6,666 bases of DNA. Source: Verrucomicrobia bacterium UBA1263. GTDB taxonomy: Bacteria; Verrucomicrobiota; Verrucomicrobiia; Limisphaerales; UBA1412. The stretch is from contig DBVN01000058.1 in the NCBI GenBank assembly GCA_002308515.1, positions 1 through 6,666 of the forward strand, in the 5' to 3' direction. Below the pieces are notes generated by a model. It made no database searches and was not told the origin of the DNA. It saw nothing but the letters and a program-made list of their open reading frames with translations. The translations under genes were made by a program, and so were the position numbers. Positions within the stretch are counted from its first letter, which is position 1. The number at the start of each line of letters is the position of its first letter. Positions 5,529 to 6,666 of this stretch are shown here, piece after piece.

Positions 5529-5537
5529 CCTCACTTG

Positions 5538-5561
5538 TGCGCTTGCCGGAGGGCAAGTGTG
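5538..5561 (+). promoter_or_regulatory. 5' leader hairpin of infA
   Basis: CTTGCC (5542-5547) and GGCAAG (5552-5557) form a perfect 6-bp stem around the tetraloop GGAG. The stem extends by four more pairs, including G-U, to 5538-5561. With a start near 5535 this hairpin would sit at the extreme 5' end of the infA mRNA. It could stabilise the transcript or control translation, since the loop is SD-like but lies about 27 nt before the ATG. No U-tract follows, so it is not a terminator. Confidence 0.5.
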
Positions 5562-5578
5562 ATTTGTATTTTATTCGA

Positions 5579-5794
5579 ATGCCTAAAGAAGAAGCAATAT
5601 CCTTACGCGGACGTGTCGTGCAAGTGCTGCCTGGAACGATGTTTCGGGTGGAACTGCCTAATGGCCATACTGTTTTGGCTCATATTTCTGGAAAAATGCG
5701 CAAGCATTTTATTCGTATCAGCGTGGGAGATAAGGTGGATATCGAGATGTCGCCCTACGACCTGAACAAGGCGCGCATCAAATTCCGCTGTTAG
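5579..5794 (+). CDS. infA: Translation initiation factor IF-1
   Basis: The 71-residue product is a complete IF-1, a single S1-type OB-fold protein that binds the 30S A site during initiation. Hallmarks are R-G-R-V-V-Q-V-L-P-G-T-M-F-R-V-E-L (10-26), N-G-H-T-V-L-A-H-I-S-G-K-M-R-K (28-42), I-R-I-x-x-G-D-K-V (45-53) and S-P-Y-D-L-N-K-A-R-I-K-F-R (58-70). Length and motifs match the family closely; the end F-R-C is slightly shorter than the F-R-S-R of E. coli. ATG 5579 starts exactly where the family begins (M-P-K-E-E); the in-frame GTG at 5537 would add 14 unrelated residues and lies at the leader hairpin. The bases just before ATG are A+T-rich with no Shine-Dalgarno site, so initiation may be leader-dependent. 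It is followed 47 nt later by a DUF6580-like gene. Confidence 0.97.
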   Translation: MPKEEAISLRGRVVQVLPGTMFRVELPNGHTVLAHISGKMRKHFIRISVGDKVDIEMSPYDLNKARIKFRC

Positions 5795-5841
5795 AATAAG
5801 CTGTTGCTGAGCAGCACAATGGAGGAGGCATTGATCGTCTT

Positions 5842-6477
5842 GTGAAAAAGCAGACTTTCTGGGCCATTTTATTGATGATTGGGTTAGTGCTGACACGCTG
5901 GCCGGGCTTATTGCCGGCTAACTTCAGCGCGATCCACGCGTTAGTTTTCTGCGCGGCGGTTTACCTGCCTAAGAAATGGGGCTGGTTCCTTATCATCCCG
6001 ACGATACTGATCTCGGACATCTGTCTGAACATGCTCCATTATAAGGTGGCTCCGTTCCATTTTTACATGCTGCCCAATTATGTCTGCTATGTCTGCATCC
6101 TCTTCCTGGGACAGCGTTTCTTTTCTCCTAAGTCCTCCTGGGGCAAGCTGCTGGGAGGCGGCCTGTTGGGAGCCCTGTTGTTCTACCTGATCAGCAATAC
6201 TTTCTCCTTCTTTGTTGATTCCACCTATCAGAAGACCCTTGCGGGATGGCTCCAGGCGCTGACTATAGGAGTTCCCGGATGGCCTCCTACCTGGTTGTTC
6301 TTCCGCTACAGTCTGATGAGCACCGGCTTGTTCACGGGGCTTTTTGCGGGTGCCATGAAAGCGCTGGAAAAAATAGCTCCCGCGGATGATCCCGAAGAAG
6401 CTCCCGAAGAGGATGAAGACGAGGAAAAATCTCCCGCCGAAGAATCCTCCTCCAAAAAGGCACACGCCAAGGCCTGA
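5842..6477 (+). CDS. DUF6580-like integral membrane protein with acidic tail, 211 aa
   Basis: The product is a polytopic inner-membrane protein with about five or six hydrophobic segments (roughly 6-24, 29-42, 47-65, 73-93, 102-124 and 150-172). Recognisable features are R19-W-P, N27-F-S-A-I-H-A, I-S-D (57-59), S-N-T-F-S-F-F (118-124), a short loop Y-Q-K-T-L-A-G-W, and P-G-W-P-P-T-W-L-F-F-R (145-155). These resemble the DUF6580 family of putative, ECF-like transport proteins, recalled from memory; no substrate is known. After about residue 178 comes an unusual tail rich in Glu, Asp, Pro and Ser that ends in Lys-rich S-S-S-K-K-A-H-A-K-A and is probably cytoplasmic and disordered. GTG 5842 is the start, preceded by GGAGGAGG at 5821-5828, a strong SD at a rather long spacing (13 nt). 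Distance to infA (47 nt) allows co-transcription. Confidence 0.85.
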   Translation: MKKQTFWAILLMIGLVLTRWPGLLPANFSAIHALVFCAAVYLPKKWGWFLIIPTILISDICLNMLHYKVAPFHFYMLPNYVCYVCILFLGQRFFSPKSSWGKLLGGGLLGALLFYLISNTFSFFVDSTYQKTLAGWLQALTIGVPGWPPTWLFFRYSLMSTGLFTGLFAGAMKALEKIAPADDPEEAPEEDEDEEKSPAEESSSKKAHAKA

Positions 6478-6478
6478 A

Positions 6479-6666
6479 ATTTTATTTCGACAGAGTTCTC
6501 AGGATTCAAAAAATCATCCTTATGAAGCCGACGTTCTGTCTTGCGCTTGGGGAGAATATCTGCTACTTTACTTTGACGTTCATCCGGTGCTGTTGCCGGA
6601 TGGAGAAAGAGCTTTCTCAAAAGAGATTAGAATGGCTAATATCTCACAGGAACAGTATGAGGAATA
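6479..6666 (+). CDS. Partial hypothetical CDS running off the window, start unresolved
   Basis: One frame stays open to the window edge and reads as protein-like sequence: P-Y-E-A-D-V-L-S-C-A-W-G-E-Y-L-L-L-Y-F-D-V, then L-P-D-G-E-R-A-F-S-K-E-I-R-M-A-N-I-S-Q-E-Q-Y-E-E. I do not recognise it. The start is a problem. After the DUF6580-like stop this frame has no ATG, GTG or TTG until GTG 6587, which lies inside the protein-like part. ATG codons at 6386 and 6413 overlap the acidic tail of the preceding gene and would give a basic Pro/Lys-rich leader. A rare ATT at 6479 has AAGG (6469-6472) 6 nt upstream. ATG 6522 belongs to a different frame with a less plausible product. It may be a real gene with a rare start, a gene overlapping its neighbour, or a frame damaged by a shift. 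Confidence 0.4.
   Translation, partial: MLFRQSSQDSKNHPYEADVLSCAWGEYLLLYFDVHPVLLPDGERAFSKEIRMANISQEQYEE

Overview
The window looks like chromosome from a PVC-group bacterium, most likely Lentisphaerota or Verrucomicrobiota. This is inferred from the mix of gene families: a Tat-exported NamZ/DUF1343 lipoprotein, a long LVIVD-repeat beta-propeller protein, a DUF6580-type membrane protein beside infA, and several small lipoproteins. Weak or absent Shine-Dalgarno sites at most starts also fit. No rRNA, tRNA, CRISPR array or transposase was seen, so the taxonomic call is tentative.

Left region (1-1173): an A+T-rich segment bounded by two near-identical copies (about 1-70 and 1105-1173) of a repeat that ends in a strong plus-strand rho-independent terminator. 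Between them lie a possible structured RNA or small palindromic element (195-354), extra hairpins, and two small plus-strand genes. One encodes an orphan 74-residue protein, the other a 114-residue zinc-ribbon protein with two membrane helices. The segment differs from the rest of the window in base composition and gene type and looks like accessory DNA.

Central region (1168-4935): a tight minus-strand operon, read right to left. It encodes a Tat lipoprotein of the NamZ (DUF1343) exo-N-acetylmuramidase family, a 652-residue secreted protein of about 14 LVIVD units (enough for two seven-bladed propellers), and a 177-residue lipoprotein. The first two genes overlap by 8 nt and the next gap is 5 nt. 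All three products are exported, so the operon probably serves a cell-envelope function, perhaps handling of muropeptides with a scaffold or binding partner. That joint role is inference.

Right region (5055-6666): plus-strand genes divergent from the operon. These are a small conserved-type lipoprotein, infA (translation initiation factor IF-1) with a recognisable promoter and a 5' leader hairpin, a DUF6580-like integral membrane protein with a very acidic tail, and the beginning of a further reading frame that runs off the window and has no clear standard start codon.

The most notable items are the duplicated terminator whose base changes keep the stem paired, the nested inverted-repeat RNA candidate, the 14-unit propeller protein coupled to NamZ, and the leader hairpin of infA.
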